Assembly (NCBI GenBank): GCA_018268835.1
Contig: JAFDVU010000071.1
Location: 1 to 32,765 of the forward strand
Direction of reading: 5' to 3'
Source: Acidobacteriota bacterium
Lineage (GTDB): Bacteria; Acidobacteriota; Terriglobia; Bryobacterales; Bryobacteraceae
Length of the DNA stretch: 32,765 nt
Shown piece by piece: positions 31,630-32,765 of this stretch. The stretch's first letter is position 1. Each line of letters opens with the position of its first letter. The notes beneath the pieces were generated by a model that had not been told where the DNA came from, did no database searches, and worked only from the letters and a program-made list of their open reading frames with translations. The translations under genes were made by a program, and so were the position numbers.

Positions 31630-32703
31630 ATGCTGAAGATACTCCCCATTGCCGTTGCCGCCGTTGCGGCGGTTTCCATTGCCCGCGCTCAGGCGCCGGA
31701 GGCGAAAACCGCCGAACAGGTCTACAAGAACATCACCGCGCTCAAGGGCACGCCCGCCGACGAGTTGCAGCCTTCCATGCAGTTCATCGCCGCCTCGCTC
31801 GGAGTCAACTGCGAATTCTGCCACGTCCCCGGCAAGCCCGAGGCCGACGAGAAGGGCGCCAAGCGCACCGCGCGCGAGATGATCGCCATGCAGAACGAGA
31901 TCAACAAGGCCTCGTTCCGCGGCCGCACCGAGATCACCTGCTACACCTGCCACCGCGGCAGCGGCCATCCCACGAATGTGCCGCCGGTACTTGAATCGGA
32001 TGCCGCTCCGCACCCCGCCGCCGCTCCCGCGCCGAGCACCGCCGGCGCTCCCACGGTGGACGAGATCATCGAAAAGTACGTCAATGCCGTGGGCGGCGCC
32101 GACGCCATCCAAAAGGCCACCACCCGCGTCATGACCGGCACGATCCTGTTCGGCGGCGGCGAGACCTCCATCGAGGTGATCGCAAAGGCGCCCGATAAGC
32201 GCGTCTCCATCACGCAGATGGGCGGCGGCTCCAGCTACACCGCGTTCGACGGCACCGCCGGATGGCTCGGCAGTTCGGGACGCCCGGCGCGCGAAATGAG
32301 CGCCGCCGAATCTGCTGCCGCCGCGCTCGACGCCCGCTTCGAACTCGTGCCGCACCTTAAGGAGATCTTCCCGCAGCTCCGCCGCGTCCGCCCCGAAGTC
32401 ATCAATGGCGCTCTCTGCGACGTGCTCATGGGCGGCGGCCCCGGCAAGCCTCCGATCCGCCTCTACTTCGATCGCAACTCCGGCCTGCTGGTCCGCATGG
32501 TGCGCTACGCCGAAACGCCACTCGGCCGCAACCCCACCGAGATCGACTACGCCGACTACCGCGACGCCGGCGGCGTGAAGATCCCCTACCGCTGGACCCT
32601 GGCGCGTCCCAACGGGCGCTTCACCATCCGCATCTCCGAAGTGAAAACCAACGTGCCGGTCGAAGACTCCCGCTTCGCCAAACCCGCCGGCGACGTCAAG
32701 TAG
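31630..32703 (+). CDS. Diheme c-type cytochrome of the photosynthetic reaction centre family
   Basis: The product is 357 residues, exported: signal peptide LKILPIAVAAVAAVSIARAQ. Two heme c sites are present, CEFCH at 61-65 and CYTCH at 104-108. They lie within the pattern MQFIAASLGVNCEFCH, then AREMIAMQNEIN and ITCYTCHRGSGHPT, which is that of CytoC_RC (PF02276). Family members in purple bacteria carry four hemes, whereas acidobacterial ones like this have two and no reaction centre. After a Pro/Ala-rich linker (~120-140) a ~210-residue beta-rich domain of unknown function follows (VDEIIEKYVNAVGGADAIQK to the end). I chose ATG 31630 because AAGAGGG ends 7 bases before it and it begins the signal peptide; the upstream ATG at 31597 is rejected. 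The role is probably periplasmic electron transfer. Confidence 0.9.
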   Translation: MLKILPIAVAAVAAVSIARAQAPEAKTAEQVYKNITALKGTPADELQPSMQFIAASLGVNCEFCHVPGKPEADEKGAKRTAREMIAMQNEINKASFRGRTEITCYTCHRGSGHPTNVPPVLESDAAPHPAAAPAPSTAGAPTVDEIIEKYVNAVGGADAIQKATTRVMTGTILFGGGETSIEVIAKAPDKRVSITQMGGGSSYTAFDGTAGWLGSSGRPAREMSAAESAAAALDARFELVPHLKEIFPQLRRVRPEVINGALCDVLMGGGPGKPPIRLYFDRNSGLLVRMVRYAETPLGRNPTEIDYADYRDAGGVKIPYRWTLARPNGRFTIRISEVKTNVPVEDSRFAKPAGDVK

Positions 32704-32711
32704 CCCGTACC

Positions 32712-32732
32712 GTCGGCCTCCGGCCGACCTTT
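32712..32732 (+). terminator. Terminator-like hairpin after the cytochrome gene
   Basis: GTCGGCC (32712-32718) pairs with GGCCGAC (32722-32728) over a TCC loop, followed by CTTTGG. It lies 8 bases after the stop codon. The T-tract is short, so termination strength is uncertain. Confidence 0.5.
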
Positions 32733-32765
32733 GGACCAAACCGGAATCCGTCCTAAACAGCCGGC

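Overview
The window reads as a high-GC chromosome segment from an acidobacterium of the Solibacter/Bryobacter type. Three lineage markers support this: two secreted proteins carry the C-terminal module described from Solibacter (TIGR03437-like), there is an 811-residue MacB/FtsX-type permease of the duplicated acidobacterial class, and a CadC-like winged-helix/TPR regulator sits near a remnant of an ECF sigma factor. This assignment is inferred from recalled family features; no database search was run.

Layout. (1) 1-1298: the end of hflX. (2) 1612-5708: a tRNA-Met gene (CAU anticodon) followed about 3.9 kb later by a second copy of its 3' half plus 36-37 bp of downstream flank. This looks like attL/attR of a small integrated island. 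Inside are remnants of a secreted protein and an ECF sigma factor, an intact secreted protein, a large winged-helix/TPR regulator, a truncated DUF433 gene, an intact DUF433 antitoxin-like gene and a stub of its expected toxin. No integrase is visible. (3) 5878-11278: a lysine/alanine-rich histone-H1-like protein, a PEP-CTERM protein, a large SBBP beta-propeller protein and a HEAT-repeat protein. (4) 11325-18242: a tiny CxxC protein, a secreted tandem DUF1566-like protein, a GH57 glycosidase and a beta-propeller/phosphoesterase. (5) 18299-20131: a signal peptidase I facing a two-gene nucleotidyltransferase module whose second gene carries a 1-base deletion. (6) 20162-24007: an apparent operon yqeY, OPT transporter, M20 dipeptidase. 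(7) 24155-26909: a serine biosynthesis pair, a class V aminotransferase and serA. (8) 26906-27531: a PIN toxin with a ribbon-helix-helix antitoxin. (9) 27589-32703: the permease, a FAD-linked oxidase and a divergent diheme cytochrome c of the reaction-centre type.

Functional themes are secretion (signal peptidase plus many exported proteins, one with a PEP-CTERM tail), peptide scavenging (OPT plus dipeptidase) and serine synthesis. Accessory material is concentrated in the tRNA-bounded island and in two toxin-antitoxin-like modules, each of which ends in the stop codon of a convergent core gene. The most unusual features are the integrase-free tRNA-bounded island and the recently broken DUF6036-type nucleotidyltransferase module. 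I do not see a clearly new biochemical system; most genes belong to recognisable families.
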